From Maratus speciosus (taxonomy: Eukaryota; Arthropoda; Arachnida; Araneae; Salticidae): DNA of 64,000 nucleotides. A model generated the notes under the pieces. It saw only the letters and a list, made by a program, of their open reading frames with translations. It did no database searches and was not told the DNA's origin. The position numbers were made by a program, and so were the translations under genes. Below are positions 32,366 to 43,771 of the stretch, in pieces. Position 1 is the stretch's first letter. The number at the start of each line of letters is the position of its first letter. The stretch is taken from the NCBI GenBank assembly GCA_963932465.1, contig OZ010792.1:310001-374000 (forward strand), in the 5' to 3' direction.

Positions 32366-32459
32366 CAGGGCCGTAACCAGCGAGTTCAGTCAGAGGGGGC
32401 TCTGAATTTTTTTGGTGGGGCTAACATCTTTTAACAATCCATATCTTAAGCAAACTAAA

Positions 32460-32690
32460 TATAGTAAAACTGATAAAATGGACCTGTCTATAAAGGAACC
32501 CGTCTAAAGCGTAATCTTTCTATAACGGAACTTTCTATAATGAAATTCTTAAACGGAAAATACTTCATGGTAATCGGAAAATGAATATAAAACAATTAGG
32601 GGCGGTGTACCTCTTAAGAAAGCCTACCTAAAATAGAACTTTTCTCCATCCCATGTGATTTAGTCTTAGGTCTTATAGTATTTAATGGGG
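32460..32690. repeat. Subterminal degenerate repeats of second hAT-like element
   Basis: Contains gacctgtctataaaggaacc, cgtctaaagcgtaatctttc, tataacggaactttctataa and gcctacctaaaatagaactt. The stretch aatctttctataacggaa is shared with 8266-8283 in the first hAT-like element. Confidence 0.6.
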
Positions 32691-33079
32691 AAAAAATAGC
32701 ATCCGACACGTCATAAAAAAATGACTTTATTTAAATTTTAATAAGGAAAACTATTGGATTGTACACTGTACTCTATTCCCATTGCAATTTTTGCGTTAGT
32801 AAGCATATTGCTTCTTTTGACCCTTGGTGTCTTCGGAAAAAGGACCCCCCCCCCCCGCCCCCTCTTTCCACTCGCGTTTGTTCGTACAGTGTGTGCATAT
32901 ATACACGCAATAATTTCTATATGTACTTCTATGTATAACTTTGTACCAATTTTGTAAAAAGTAAAATTTTAAAAAAGTTAAAAAAATAACTTCTAAACAG
33001 GCCATTCGTAATATGCTAAAATGTGCAGCACTACAATTGCCAGTCCTAAGCCTGGAAAAAGTGTGAAGGGAAGTTACCT

Positions 33080-33192
33080 GAAAAACACTGCCATAACCGT
33101 TTTTTAAAGCTGTCCAATTATCCGGATTTTTCATTAACCGGATCGGCATCGGCCCCGATTGGTCCGGATTATAAGCGCTCTACTCTATTGAA
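33080..33192. repeat. Pogo/Tigger-like terminal fragment
   Basis: Sequence ctgtccaattatccggattt, then ttggtccggattataagcgc and tctactctattg, resembles ends of pogo/Tigger-type elements. No partner end was located. Low confidence. Confidence 0.3.
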
Positions 33193-33422
33193 CATTGATT
33201 ATATATGTGCATATCTGAACCACTGATTAATCAAATCAGTCTTTCTGTTTAATAAATTAGTGTAATTTATCAGGCTAGCATTCTGGCAGAAAAGTACATC
33301 TTTATTTACAAAAACACCGATTCATACAACAAACATAGAAATCTTCAACCGCCCATCATGACAAATTTTTTAAAGATGCGTTTTGAAAAAATTGAGAAAA
33401 AGGAATCTGTTGGTATAGATAG

Positions 33423-34725
33423 AGGCCTGCACGGGCTGGAATTTCTAGGCGCGGCCCGGCCCGAACAAAAGCTCTCTTGACACGGCTCGTTCATATTTTC
33501 ACAGTTCACGGCCGTACAAAAATCAGTGAAAACAGACCTGGTCAGTGGAAAAATCAATTAAATCAGGCCCGATCCGACCCGACTCAATTTCTACAAACAA
33601 TTCAGATTTTTCTTAACATACAATTCTTTTAAAGAATACTGCATACATATTTATGGGATAATTTTACAGCATATTTTAAATTTACGATGTGTTTGCAAGA
33701 CAGAAAATACACAATAGCAACATTAATGATTTACTTATAGTTTTAGACGTTTCAACATTCAAAGAAGAATTCATTAAAAAATTCATATTGTTTAGAATAA
33801 AAGTAAAACGGAAAGGTTAAAAACATGATAACTTTTGAGGCTATATTATAAAAAGTAGATTTGCGAAAATATTTCTGTTATTCCTTAAGGCTTTTCTCAA
33901 ATCCAAAGAAGCTACTTTCTGACACATTTCTGAATTCATTTCTTTTTGAAAACGTCAATATATTTTTGAGAAAATACTGTCCAAGTTAGCGTTTTGAATC
34001 GAATTTCCGGAGACGACAGCACGGGAAAGGAGAAACCCTGCAGTCACGTGACAAGAATCTCTTATCTCTCTATAAGTAATTTATTTATTAAAAATAGGAA
34101 ACGCTATTCAATTCCAAATCCCTTCAATAGACAGGCTTGTCAATTTTATACCTTTACAGTTAAAAAAGTGTCAGAAAGTTTTTCGTTTTTGATTAGTGAG
34201 TTTGAGAACCACCTTCAAGTATATTTCCGAAAATTCCGTTAACAGAAGTTCATTATCGCTATTAATATTTTTACAAAACGCATTGCCTGCCCTAAACATC
34301 CTGAGAACAATTAAGTCCATTTCTGGCTATGTTGAAAAAAAAAATGCAAGCCTGATATCGATCCGGCGCGAGTCTGCTGAAAGAATTAAACCCGGGCTCA
34401 AACGCCATGTAACTGTCCGATGCCGATCTCTACTCTGGAAAATGTTATATTTTGATATTGATGCTGGCAAACTAGTATCAGCTCGTAACGCACATTTATA
34501 CTCATTCTCGTGAAACTCATATTCATTGAAAATTATTCATATTTTCTCATCTGCGTTTAAATATTTATATTGGGTAAAGAGACCCGCTTAATTTCTTTTA
34601 TTGGCCCGGTCCAGCCCGGCAAGCACGTTCAAATTTTGCCGGCTCGGCCCGTTTGAAACTTCGCCTTCATTTCGCTCACGGCCTAATACGGGCTTCTAGC
34701 CAAGCCCGGGTCCGTGCAGACCTGT
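33423..34725. mobile_element. Nested element with GC-rich inverted ends
   Basis: The left end aggcctgcacgggctgg is inverted at the right end as gggtccgtgcagacct. Both ends continue into cggcccggcccg-like GC-rich repeats that stand out from the AT-rich surroundings. Such ends are seen in hAT MITEs. No clean TSD found. Frames at 33994-34242 and 34196-34513 lie inside but show no domain I recognise. Confidence 0.55.
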
Positions 34726-35335
34726 ACTGTAGGATACAGTTCTTTTCACATATTTTTTCTTTAAATTGAAGACATTATTACATAGATTTAAATATCATAT
34801 TCTGTTCAACTTTTTAATATATAGAAAAAAAAACGAAAATTTGAGATTTTGCAAATGTTTTTGCGTTATGCATAGATGCCAACAACACTTATCCGGAGTC
34901 TGTTACAAGACGAAAATTTTTTCAACAGGAAATTTCATTTAATCAAAAATTTCAAACTGAAATCTAAAATGTACCTTATCGAAAAAAGACACTATTCCTT
35001 ATATATTTTTTCCAGTTTAAAGCATGCTTGTTTTGGATCAGACTCCGGAATAATTAAGATATGTTGGCATCTATGGTTATGTGTCCTATATTTATTAATT
35101 TGAATAATTCACAAGCTTACTATTATCATTTAAAAAATATTTTAATATTTTAATTCCATTCGTTTAATATTTTTAATTAATAGCTATTTGTAATTTATTT
35201 AATTTTATTAATATTTTGATTTCTGCAGAATTATTAGGTCATTTTAAAATCACGGTTGTTTGTATATGATTTAATTTAGTGATGATATAGTTTCTCTTTA
35301 AAACGAGCGTTACCTAACCTTATTTTATTAATAAC
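34726..35335. other. AT-rich interior of hAT-like composite
   Basis: No gene. The 75-codon frame at 34876-35103 has no recognisable feature. Confidence 0.4.
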
Positions 35336-35945
35336 GAGTTGCAACCCGTCGAAATTCGACGTACTAAAATGTTTGAAAGGAACTGTCAGATCGAAATTAT
35401 AATAAACCTACAAAAATAATTACAACAAAAAATCATCTTACATTGGTTGTCTAACTCTTAAAACAAATAATATTTTAAACCCAAAATTACCAAAATATTA
35501 TTTTTACAAACTTCAACTGCTTAAATTATTGAAAAAATAAACTGTATTAGATTACGTAATCAAGATGAGTAATTATGATGAAGTTATCGATGGAGCTCTT
35601 ATGTTTGTTTTTACAGGATGAAAAATCAGTAAAAAGGATTTCGCTTTGTCACATCATAAAATTTTCCCCCATAAAATCTAAACTGTACGTTATTTTCACA
35701 TTCTCGTAATTTACATACGCACCACTCAGATTCACAATTTGAAAGTATTTTAACGCGCAAAAGAATAGATTATTAATGAATGCATTTCCAAAGTTAAAGT
35801 CACGTTTGTCCGATACAACTTTTCATGTGAACATTCGCACAAACCTTAAGTTCTAATCTTAGTACCGCGGAAAAAAAGTCAGAAATTTGACTTTAGTTGT
35901 CATAGTATTCGCCATTTACAGTATTGGTCAAATATTTAGTTTTAT

Positions 35946-35981
<36 letters not shown>

Positions 35982-36530
35982 ATCGTTTTGTTTTAAATAT
36001 ATCATTTTTACTCAATGAATCATTTTGCCGAGCGCCTCAAACTCATTTATCAGCGTAATGTAAAAATATTAAAATGTAGCTGATTTATGAAGAAGAATGG
36101 GTGTTTTATTTAATGTCTGACATCATTTTCAGTTCAAAAATTATAAAAAAGTTACTTTTATTTGTAATGTGAAAATAGCATCAATAAGGATATAATGAAT
36201 AAAAATAATAAACCATGAATATTTTCCCTTTACTTTCAATATAAATGGAGTACTTCAGTTGCCACAATTACAAAATTTGTATTAAAAACTACACAAAAAT
36301 TAATATCTCAAAAACAAATTGAGATACAGCTTTCAAACAAATAGTATTTAAAAGAGAATTTTTTTCCTTATACGACGGTGTAAAAAGTTAAAATGTGTGA
36401 TGCATAGAAGTTTAAAAATTTGCAGTAGAGAAAATGCAAAACCAAAATTTTATTTCAAATTTCAAAGTGTTGCCATTCGCAAAATGACGTATGCGTTACG
36501 CACAGATATGTTTGTCCTTTATAATATAGA
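35336..36530 (-). mobile_element. Helitron/Helentron-like non-autonomous element
   Basis: Minus-strand element. The 5' side (about 36530) reads tctatattataaaggacaaa. The 3' side has hairpin CGTCGAAATTCGACGGGTTG (35342-35363), near-identical to the hairpin at the 3' side of the Helentron gene (21275-21300). Adjacent sequence also matches (aaacctacaaaaataattac versus aaacctacaaaattagttac). It may be a non-autonomous partner of that Helentron. A poly(A) run of more than 30 lies inside at 35948-35979. Confidence 0.55.
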
Positions 36531-38161
36531 TATGATTTATAAAATTAACCATTTAACAATTCGCAATAATAATTAAATTTAAAATTCTGCATATGATTAT
36601 ATCATTTTAAATATGAATCAATTATTACAAATATATATTAATTACATATTTTTTAAACATACCTGGACTTAATAATAAAAAAAGAGATTGTAATTTTAAT
36701 ATTACATTCAATATTTTTTTTTTCAAAGAAAACAACTTGGATTTAATTCATTTAAATAGCGATAACATAGATTTTTTTTTTTGCATACGTTTTACATGTG
36801 TTTCATGAAATTTGTTCAATCTCATTTAGAAAAAAAAAAAAAAAAGCACAAGGGCATGAACGCCCTTTTTGAACAGTTATTATTAAATGTAGATGACTAT
36901 TTATTATTATACGTTTCCCCCATTTCTAAAGATCTTTAAAAATATTCTTCTTTCACTCAATAACGAAAATTTTCCTGATGCAGTAAAGAAGTAATTTTCT
37001 TTCCCTTTGTCTAAAATTTTCAGCTTCTCACATTCATGCACCTAAGAATTGAATACCGTTTCCCATTTTCTTATGAATACTATGATTATAAATAACATTA
37101 TTTATAGTCATTTGCTACTCGATGACTAGCATTTCGTCGTTAAATGCCAAGAAAATCAGACTACAAAGTCAAATTTGCCGTCATTTTTTGACAGATTTTT
37201 TTTAATTTTCTGTATAGTTTGAATAGTTGCAAATATCTTTATAAATAAAAGAAATTCGCGAATATGTCAGAAAGTAGCTGGTTTAGATTGGAAAACAGCC
37301 TTATAAAATACAGTTTAATTCCTTGAGCTTGAATAATCATATCTGCAAATTTTATACCTTTATCATTAAAATTATTTCGAAAATGTGTCAGAAAGTATCG
37401 CATTTATGCTTGAAAATAGATTTAAATGAAACATACGCCAAATAGTTGAAGATATTTTTGTCATAATCTTATAATAAACTTAACCTTAATCATGCTTTTT
37501 CACTTAATGTTTTTTATTGTTATATGACAAATAGAAAAAAAAAATGTTTAGCAAATTCATGGAACACAAGAAAAAAAATGAGACGAAAGTTCAAAAAGCA
37601 AACAAAAAAATGCATACCCCTGCTTTCCTACTGCCTACACCCATAGCATGAAAACATTTTTGGCTTTCAAACAATTTTTTATTATTATTATTATTATTAT
37701 TCCATTTGTATAAAATGACATTTTGTTATATTTCTAATTTCCTTCAGCAAACATTCTAGTTAGTTTCCAAGTGATATTTCATCATTAGCTAAATCTGCTG
37801 TCAAATACATAATGTCAACAGGAAAATCATTAACATTTAGAAACACGTCTTTTTTGTGACTACGTTTTAGTGAAGATGTTTAACCATTGCTTAACTAATT
37901 ATCGATTAACTTGAGCAGCATACGTCTATTTCCATTCATCCCGTATACGATCATTTCTTTTAAAATGTCAAGATGTACGAAAACATGTGGTGGCTTTTAA
38001 TTTTTTCGGGAGAAAGAAATGTTCCTACTTAGAACGCGTTTCGAGAATTGTATTGCAAGCAAGATAATATAAAACAACTAATCTAATAGGGTTCTGAACG
38101 CAAAATGTTTGGCATTTTCCATTGCATTCAAGCAGTTAAAAGATCTAAATGTTTTCTTGCT

Positions 38162-38198
<37 letters not shown>

Positions 38199-38230
38199 GA
38201 AAGTTAAAACGTACATTTTGTTGAAAAAAT
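36531..38230. other. AT-rich interior of hAT-like composite, no gene
   Basis: Contains a small hairpin (agggcatgaacgccct, about 36851-36866), an (ATT)n run near 37679-37700 and a ~32-nt T run at 38165-38196. No frames of interest. Confidence 0.45.
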
Positions 38231-38322
38231 AAAAAGTAGGGAAATCGTTAGAGGGGGCTCTGGAGGAAGCCAGGGGGGGGTGGGGGCTCAGCTCCCATCG
38301 CCCCCATCTGGTTACGGGCCTG

Positions 38323-38450
38323 ATCTGCGATCGATTTTAAACTAGTAATGGAATTGTCAATGTAAAATGAATCTTTCAAAATTCGTGCTGTATTTTCCCA
38401 CTGTTCGGGTACTTGACTTAAAAGATGGTTTAATGTACCCATTAATAAAA
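38323..38450 (-). pseudogene. BEL/Pao reverse transcriptase fragment, YIDN box
   Basis: Minus strand encodes MGTLNHLLSQVPEQWENTAR, then ILKDSFYIDNSITSLKSI. SFYIDN is the position of the BEL/Pao Y-x-D-D/N active-site box. It joins 32150-32365 when the hAT-like element is removed. The remainder of that element is missing. Confidence 0.7.
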
Positions 38451-39239
38451 AAATCCCTGCCGGCTCGGGCCTACAGGCGGAGGTAGATTTCGATGTTAAG
38501 TACTAAATTTTCCAACAAAACTTAAATCAAGATTAGAGATAAAACCCAGTTTCTTCACAAAGAGCGAGCTGTAGGGAGCTAAACTTTTTGTGAAAATTGT
38601 AATATACACGAATACACACACACATATATATGGAATAGGTTTAAAAAATGGCTACAAAAAATTCAGATAACCTTAAAGGGTTAAAATATGTTAATATTTC
38701 CATAGTCGGGTTTTTATCATGTTTTAATACGTTTCTTCAAACTTACATGGCGTTACATATTCACCTGCTGAGGTCCATTATATTTCCAATATGACGCAAT
38801 ATACATATTTTTTTAATTCGTCAAACTATTTATTTTGAGTTTTCATGCTGAAATCTTGCTCTAGGAAACTTATGACATAATATTCAATTTGTTTTCAATT
38901 TGTCAAACTATTTAATTTTACACGTGAAAATTTTGCAAAAGAAAAGTAATTGTTGTGGTGAGAATTTTATTATTTGTTTTTTTTTTAATTGTTGGCAACT
39001 GCTATAACAAAAAACTTTTATTTTTTTCCTGCCATTGTTGTGTAAGAGCTGGTTTTATCAGAATCATGTTAAGACAGTATTCAAAATTTTGAACCCTCCC
39101 CATTTCCACCCTCTTGGGCCGATTTCGCCCATTTTCAATCCCCGCCGAGATATTAGCCATCTCAAAGTTGTTGGCGAGTTTGAAGATGATTCGTGCATAA
39201 TTGCGACTTTTATCGTGCGGACAAAATTTAGTACATACA

Positions 39240-39243
<4 letters not shown>
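38451..39243. other. Intergenic, no gene seen
   Basis: AT-rich. The overlapping frames at 39002-39334 run into a (TA)n repeat and show no domain. Confidence 0.45.

Positions 39244-39287
<44 letters not shown>
39244..39287. repeat. (TA)n microsatellite at left edge of Penelope-like element
   Basis: About 20 TA units immediately abutting the left direct repeat of the element. Another (TA)n run abuts the right edge (45097-45123). Confidence 0.9.
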
Positions 39288-39289
<2 letters not shown>

Positions 39290-39783
39290 CCATTAATTAA
39301 ACATAACCTACCACCGTCAATTATTATGAATTAAAGCTGTAAGTATTAAAAAAAAAAAAAAAAAAAAAAAAATTATAAGAATTATTATGGAAGAAAAAAG
39401 AAAAAAGTGGACACCGACAAAAATTGAAAAGCTTATACATTGAATTACGTTATCAAGGGCACAGAATTCAATGATATAAGCAAAATGGTTGTTTTCTGTG
39501 GGAAAAATAAGCTAAAGCTAAAATTAATTTTCCCCTGTGCCCGAACAACCACTAAAATCAAGTGAATTGATTAAAAATGAAAGCAGAATAGAAACAAATA
39601 ATATGAAATGGAAGAATCAATAAAACGTATTTAAATATTTATAGGATATAAAATATAAATAATAAACACCATACCGATTAATATTTCAGTATTTTACAAA
39701 AATCCATGTGCACATGTCTACCAGTATATCAAAAAGATTAAGGTTAATAAAACAGTTAAGAAATCACAGTAAATGATACCAAA
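39283..39783 (-). repeat. Pseudo-LTR of Penelope-like element (3' copy)
   Basis: Direct repeat of 44604-45096; they differ by a longer A run here (about 24 versus 14) and about three substitutions (for example atcaagtgaa versus atcaattgaa). Penelope-like elements commonly carry such partial repeats. Confidence 0.85.
39457..39550. ncRNA. Candidate pseudoknotted RNA in pseudo-LTR
   Basis: Three perfect stems interlock. gggcacag (39457-39464) pairs with ctgtgccc (39535-39542). ggttgtt (39487-39493) pairs with aacaacc (39544-39550). gggaaaa (39500-39506) pairs with ttttccc (39528-39534). Order A-B-C-C'-A'-B' means A and B cross, a pseudoknot around a C hairpin. It can form on either strand. The same structure is present at 44770-44863. 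No function shown. Confidence 0.45.
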
Positions 39784-40956
39784 GGATGCAGTTAATACAT
39801 TTTGAAATAAAATTTGAAATACCTTGTAAAACAAATTTAATCTAATATAAAATAAATAGATATTAATTACATTATTTAAAATGCACTATTAAATTAATAG
39901 ATAACAGTTTGACAATATCGTCAAAATTTAGCTAAAAATACACCCTGGTGTATAAATTATAACTGAAATGGAGCTAGAAAAATTAAAAATTAGAGCAATC
40001 TGAAAGAGACAATTTCGGTGCTGCCATCTATTATTAATTATATTAAACATCTATCGAAAGATAAAAATTTGCAAGCTTTTGAATGTAAATAACTGTTTAA
40101 ACAGCAAAACCAAACAAATCCTTATATATAGAGAATTATAAACCTAATAAAAATCACACAATGTATTTAAAACTATTGTTAATAAAATTTAAAAGCATAC
40201 AATAAATTCTATTAGCTAACTTATTTAAACTAAACTAAGAGTTTAAATAATGCTAGAACATTGATAATATATAGCATATAGCTATATGCTATAAAACAAA
40301 ATAAATTCAGTAATAATTAATATAAATAATTATTAAAAATAATTTAAAAATTATTTTTTAATGAATTATATATAAGATATTTATAAAATGAACAGGAAAT
40401 AAAAAACATGTGGAAGTATATAGAAGGTTAATACTTAAAATCCCATTACTTAAAAAGCACAAATATAGAATGTGGATTATTTTCAGACATCCATTAAAAT
40501 CCGTAAAGTATGAATGTGGGACATTCAAAAACATTAAACTAAGAGTGGCATACTATTAGTAATTAATATGATATTGTCCTTAGTAAATTAAAATTTAATA
40601 ACAAATAATAATAAATTAGATTAATGAATAATTAAGCTAATTATAATATTAATGAAAATCTCCAATTTACATATAAAATATCAAATCAACATCCACATAA
40701 AATACATAACAAAAAAATAGTAATAATACAAGAGCCCCGCCTTTTTTTTATAAATAATTAACCATTGCGTATTATCCAGACAACACCACCCTCCTCCGTA
40801 CTCTAACATCTGCCCACCCAACCAACCTATAATTTTTTTTATATTATTTTACAATTTTTAATTTTTTTAAAGATATTTTTTTTTTATTTTATAATTTTTT
40901 TGTAATTTTGTTTACGCATGTGTTAATTTGTGTTTATAGATCATGTAAGAAAAGTA
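39784..40956 (-). other. Penelope-like element 3' untranslated region
   Basis: Very AT-rich, no frames. Between the RT end (40957) and the 3' pseudo-LTR. Confidence 0.6.
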
Positions 40957-41328
40957 CTAATTGTATATTAATGAATATATGAATTTTTTTGGAAAACCAT
41001 GATTTAATGCACCATAAATTAGTTTTTTAATATTATTGTTAATTAGAGGAGAAGAACATAAACATTTTATTCTATATAAATGATTAAGTATTATATTACG
41101 AAATACAGAATGATGTAGACAAGATTTAAAATTTGTAAATGTATTAACTGTGAATTTAAATTCTTTACGTTTATCATATAAATCTGTGATTGTTTTATTG
41201 TCTTTTATTGTAATTTTAAGATCTAAGAAGTTAATTGTATTGTTAGATAAAAGGTTTTCCGTTAATTCCAAATTAGTGGGATAATCAACTGGAAATCGAG
41301 TAATTGCAGATTGATCAGTTTCAATTAA
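40957..41328 (-). pseudogene. Penelope-like reverse transcriptase, C-terminal (thumb) part
   Basis: Continues the RT after the inserted MITE. Holds NTINFLDLKITIKDNKTITD (the F-L-D-L-x-I motif after the active site), then a YDKRKEFKFTVNTFTNFKSC stretch, typical of Penelope RT thumb regions (xxNxxSxHP-like). The MITE at 41329-41528 cuts it from the catalytic YIDD box. Without the MITE the protein would be continuous. Length and motifs otherwise look intact to the stop at 40957. Confidence 0.85.
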
Positions 41329-41528
41329 CACTAGAACGCCCAGAAATTTTACTCAATTTTCCTAAAAATATTTCACAACAGAATTTTTATTTAATATTAT
41401 TTGACTGATTTATTTAACGTTAATCTACGATTTAAAAATTTAACTTAATTTGAGAAAGAATTTCTGGTTCCAGTTGACATTTAATCATATGGTCGGAGTC
41501 GAATCGACTCCTTCCGGGCGTTCTAGTG
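41329..41528. mobile_element. piggyBac-type MITE (TTAA) inside RT
   Basis: 200 bp with perfect TIR cactagaacgccc/gggcgttctagtg and TTAA at 41325-41328 and 41529-41532. A palindrome, ggagtcgaatcgactcc (41495-41511), lies 17 nt from the right end. It interrupts the RT frame right after the YIDD box and adds spurious codons to the upstream ORF. Confidence 0.92.
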
Positions 41529-42825
41529 TTAAAATGATGTCATCAATATAACGATATAAATGTAGATTATTATTAGTAAAATTACGTTCATAATGAGATA
41601 AGTATAAGTCTGAGAGTAAACTGGAAGTACAACCGCCTTGTGGTATACCGACATGCTGTAAATATAAAGTATTATCTTGCAAAATATAATTATTATAGAT
41701 AATGAAGTTAGTTAAAGATTTAAAATATGCAATATCTATATTAGATGGTAATTCCAGTTTTTTATAATACTTTTTAAATAATGCATTTATAATTTTATGT
41801 AAATCTAATAGGTCTATATTATTAAAAAGATCTTTGAAGTCATAAGTCGTTATATTACAAACAGAATGAAGATTTTTTAAAATATTAACAAGTTGATAGC
41901 TATTTTTTATACAATGTGTATTATCATTGTTTGTAGTAAGTTCATATATTTGATTAAGAATTTTTAAGAGAAGTGTATTGGCTTTATTATTATATGTATT
42001 ACAACCAATAGTAACAGTCCTAAATTTAATAGGAGTTTTATGAAATTTGGGAATAAGAACTAAATATGGATAATTAAAATTAGTAGATAAAATATTTAAA
42101 AGTTTATAATAACTTCGAATTTTACGATTATTTACAATAACATTTTCATTAGTTTTTCGAAAAGACTTATTAGAAGAAATAGAATTTGTAAGAAGTTGGT
42201 GATAATATGATTTACATATAATAGCATAATTGTTAGGAGATTTGTCTAGATATGTAATAACGAAGTTTTTTTGTAATTTAGTAATTTGTTGGAAATAATG
42301 CTGTGTATTAATAAAAACCAAATCAGCAATATTATTTTTTAAAGCCATAGTTAATTTTTCAATTACTAATATCTTCCATTGATTAAAATATTCAATAGGC
42401 TTATTATAAGAGATAGAAATTTTATAAATAAAAATATCAATATCATATGTAAACTGTTTGATAATAGATTTAACATTAAATTTAGATGGAAGTCTATATT
42501 TAGTACCATAACCCATTAGTTGTTTCAATTTAAAATCATGAACAATATCAAGATTTCCAGTGATTATATGTCCATGATCATTGTTTATGTATTTTTTTAG
42601 AGTGGGGTCTTTGCAGTTACACGGAAAAGTACTTGCAGCAGATGTATTTTTTGAAAATGTATTGTAGTTAAAAATTTTTCTCCCAATTGTATTCGGATAT
42701 TTAAAGGTTTTTGATATATGAAGATTATTGATAGGAAAAAAACAATTTTTATCATTAATTATAGAATTGATATTAATTTTATTAAAAGTGTGATTTGAAA
42801 AAGTAATTATCATTTGAGTATTCAT
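41485..42825 (-). pseudogene. Penelope-like reverse transcriptase, catalytic part
   Basis: 446-codon frame whose last ~12 residues are MITE-derived. RT motifs in order: ITTYDFKDLFNNIDLLDLHK (A-like, with the first catalytic Asp) and GIPQGGCTSSLLSDLYLSHY (motif B), then LHLYRYIDDIILTL near residues 421-434 (C box, YIDD). Further back, LVLIPKFHKTPIKFRTVTIG is the finger region typical of Penelope RTs. The enzyme copies element RNA at a nicked target. Its start overlaps the GIY-YIG frame by 44 nt in another frame; an A9 run just upstream (plus-strand T9, 42841-42849) would join the two. Confidence 0.9.
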
Positions 42826-43771
42826 GTTCTGAATTTTGTGTTTTTTTTTGTATATTAATATTTAAAAGATTAACCCTACTCATAATAAGGTCAAAGTAAA
42901 TATCAGAGAAATGTTTAGAGAAAGATTTACTTAGAAAGACATTTAAATGTTGTACCAGCTGTTTCTTTTTAATAGCAAAGATGTTTTTACGAATTAACAA
43001 CCAGTTATAATTCTCTAAGTAATTTCGTTGAAGATCATTAATTTGTTTTGTGATAGATTTTTTGGAAACTACAACTGATGATGAACCCTTTCCGCGTTTA
43101 TTACGTGTTGTTTTAGCATTTAAATTATGATTAAGAGTAGGATAAATTGGAGAATAATCAATATTGTTATTTATAGATGTGAATACTTTGACAGGTCTGT
43201 TAAATACTTCACTGTTAAGTCCATAAGGATAAATTGTGTTATAATATTTCATATATGACGATTCCATATAAAGACGTTCTGATTTATTTTTTAGAATTTG
43301 AAGGATTTCAATTGTCGTATTTTTAAATAGATGTTTAGGAAAATGTTGAATTTCAGCTGTAGATTGTATATTTTTTGCTTTGTTATTATTAGAGTCTGAT
43401 CGATGATGATTGATTCGTTTATGAATTGGACCTGATGTTTCACCAATATATTTCATATTACATAAGTTGCACTTTATACTATAAATAACATTAAATGCTT
43501 TACAAAAACTTGAATAATTAGGATCTGAGACAATTTGTGTCTGAGCAGCGTATGGACATGTCTTGCACCGTGAATCATAGCACTTACGAAAAAATAAAGG
43601 ACGAGGGGGAGAGTATAAATGGTCGCTGGATGACGATCCAGGAACAACCCTATTATTATTCCTGTACCGGGCACTACACTGCATAGATGCTAAGTGTATC
43701 TTGCCAGTATCGAGATGTTTACTAAGAACTGCCATATAAAAATTATGTATTGAAAATGCAATAATTGCCAT
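42782..43771 (-). CDS. Penelope-like N-terminal GIY-YIG endonuclease ORF
   Basis: 330-codon frame. A cysteine segment, RKCYDSRCKTC (C64, C69, C72), precedes the nuclease. The GIY-YIG core follows: NVIYSIKCNLCNMKYIGETS with VIY at 95-97 and YIG at 108-110, catalytic-type Arg in HKRINHHRSD (R119), and a Glu region near SERLYME (165-170). C101, C104 and the His pair at 122-123 fit the CCHH zinc finger reported for Naiad-type elements. The C-terminal half is basic and leads toward RT. Placement before RT defines the permuted layout. The frame is intact; fusion to RT requires one frame change. Confidence 0.87.
   Translation of the reverse strand: MAIIAFSIHNFYMAVLSKHLDTGKIHLASMQCSARYRNNNRVVPGSSSSDHLYSPPRPLFFRKCYDSRCKTCPYAAQTQIVSDPNYSSFCKAFNVIYSIKCNLCNMKYIGETSGPIHKRINHHRSDSNNNKAKNIQSTAEIQHFPKHLFKNTTIEILQILKNKSERLYMESSYMKYYNTIYPYGLNSEVFNRPVKVFTSINNNIDYSPIYPTLNHNLNAKTTRNKRGKGSSSVVVSKKSITKQINDLQRNYLENYNWLLIRKNIFAIKKKQLVQHLNVFLSKSFSKHFSDIYFDLIMSRVNLLNINIQKKTQNSEHEYSNDNYFFKSHF

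Larger units (their letters stand above)
32366..38322. mobile_element. hAT-like composite element (6.0 kb), TSD atctgcga
   Basis: Ends cagggccgtaaccag and, at the right, ctggttacgggcctg give a 15-bp TIR with one mismatch. Perfect 8-bp TSDs atctgcga lie at 32358-32365 and 38323-38330. The TIR, G-rich subterminal sequence and cctgtctaaa-type repeats resemble the element at 7825-12737, so both probably belong to one family. No transposase seen. It carries a GC-rich-ended nested element (33423-34725), a Helitron-like repeat (35336-36530) and long homopolymers. It sits in a BEL/Pao fragment. Confidence 0.88.

Noticed and set aside
33994..34513. Two overlapping plus frames in a nested element
   Set aside because: Considered as a hAT transposase remnant, but no hAT motif could be found.
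39457..39550. Hammerhead ribozyme in the PLE repeat
   Set aside because: No CUGANGA core with a matching GAAA on either strand; only the pseudoknot stems were seen.
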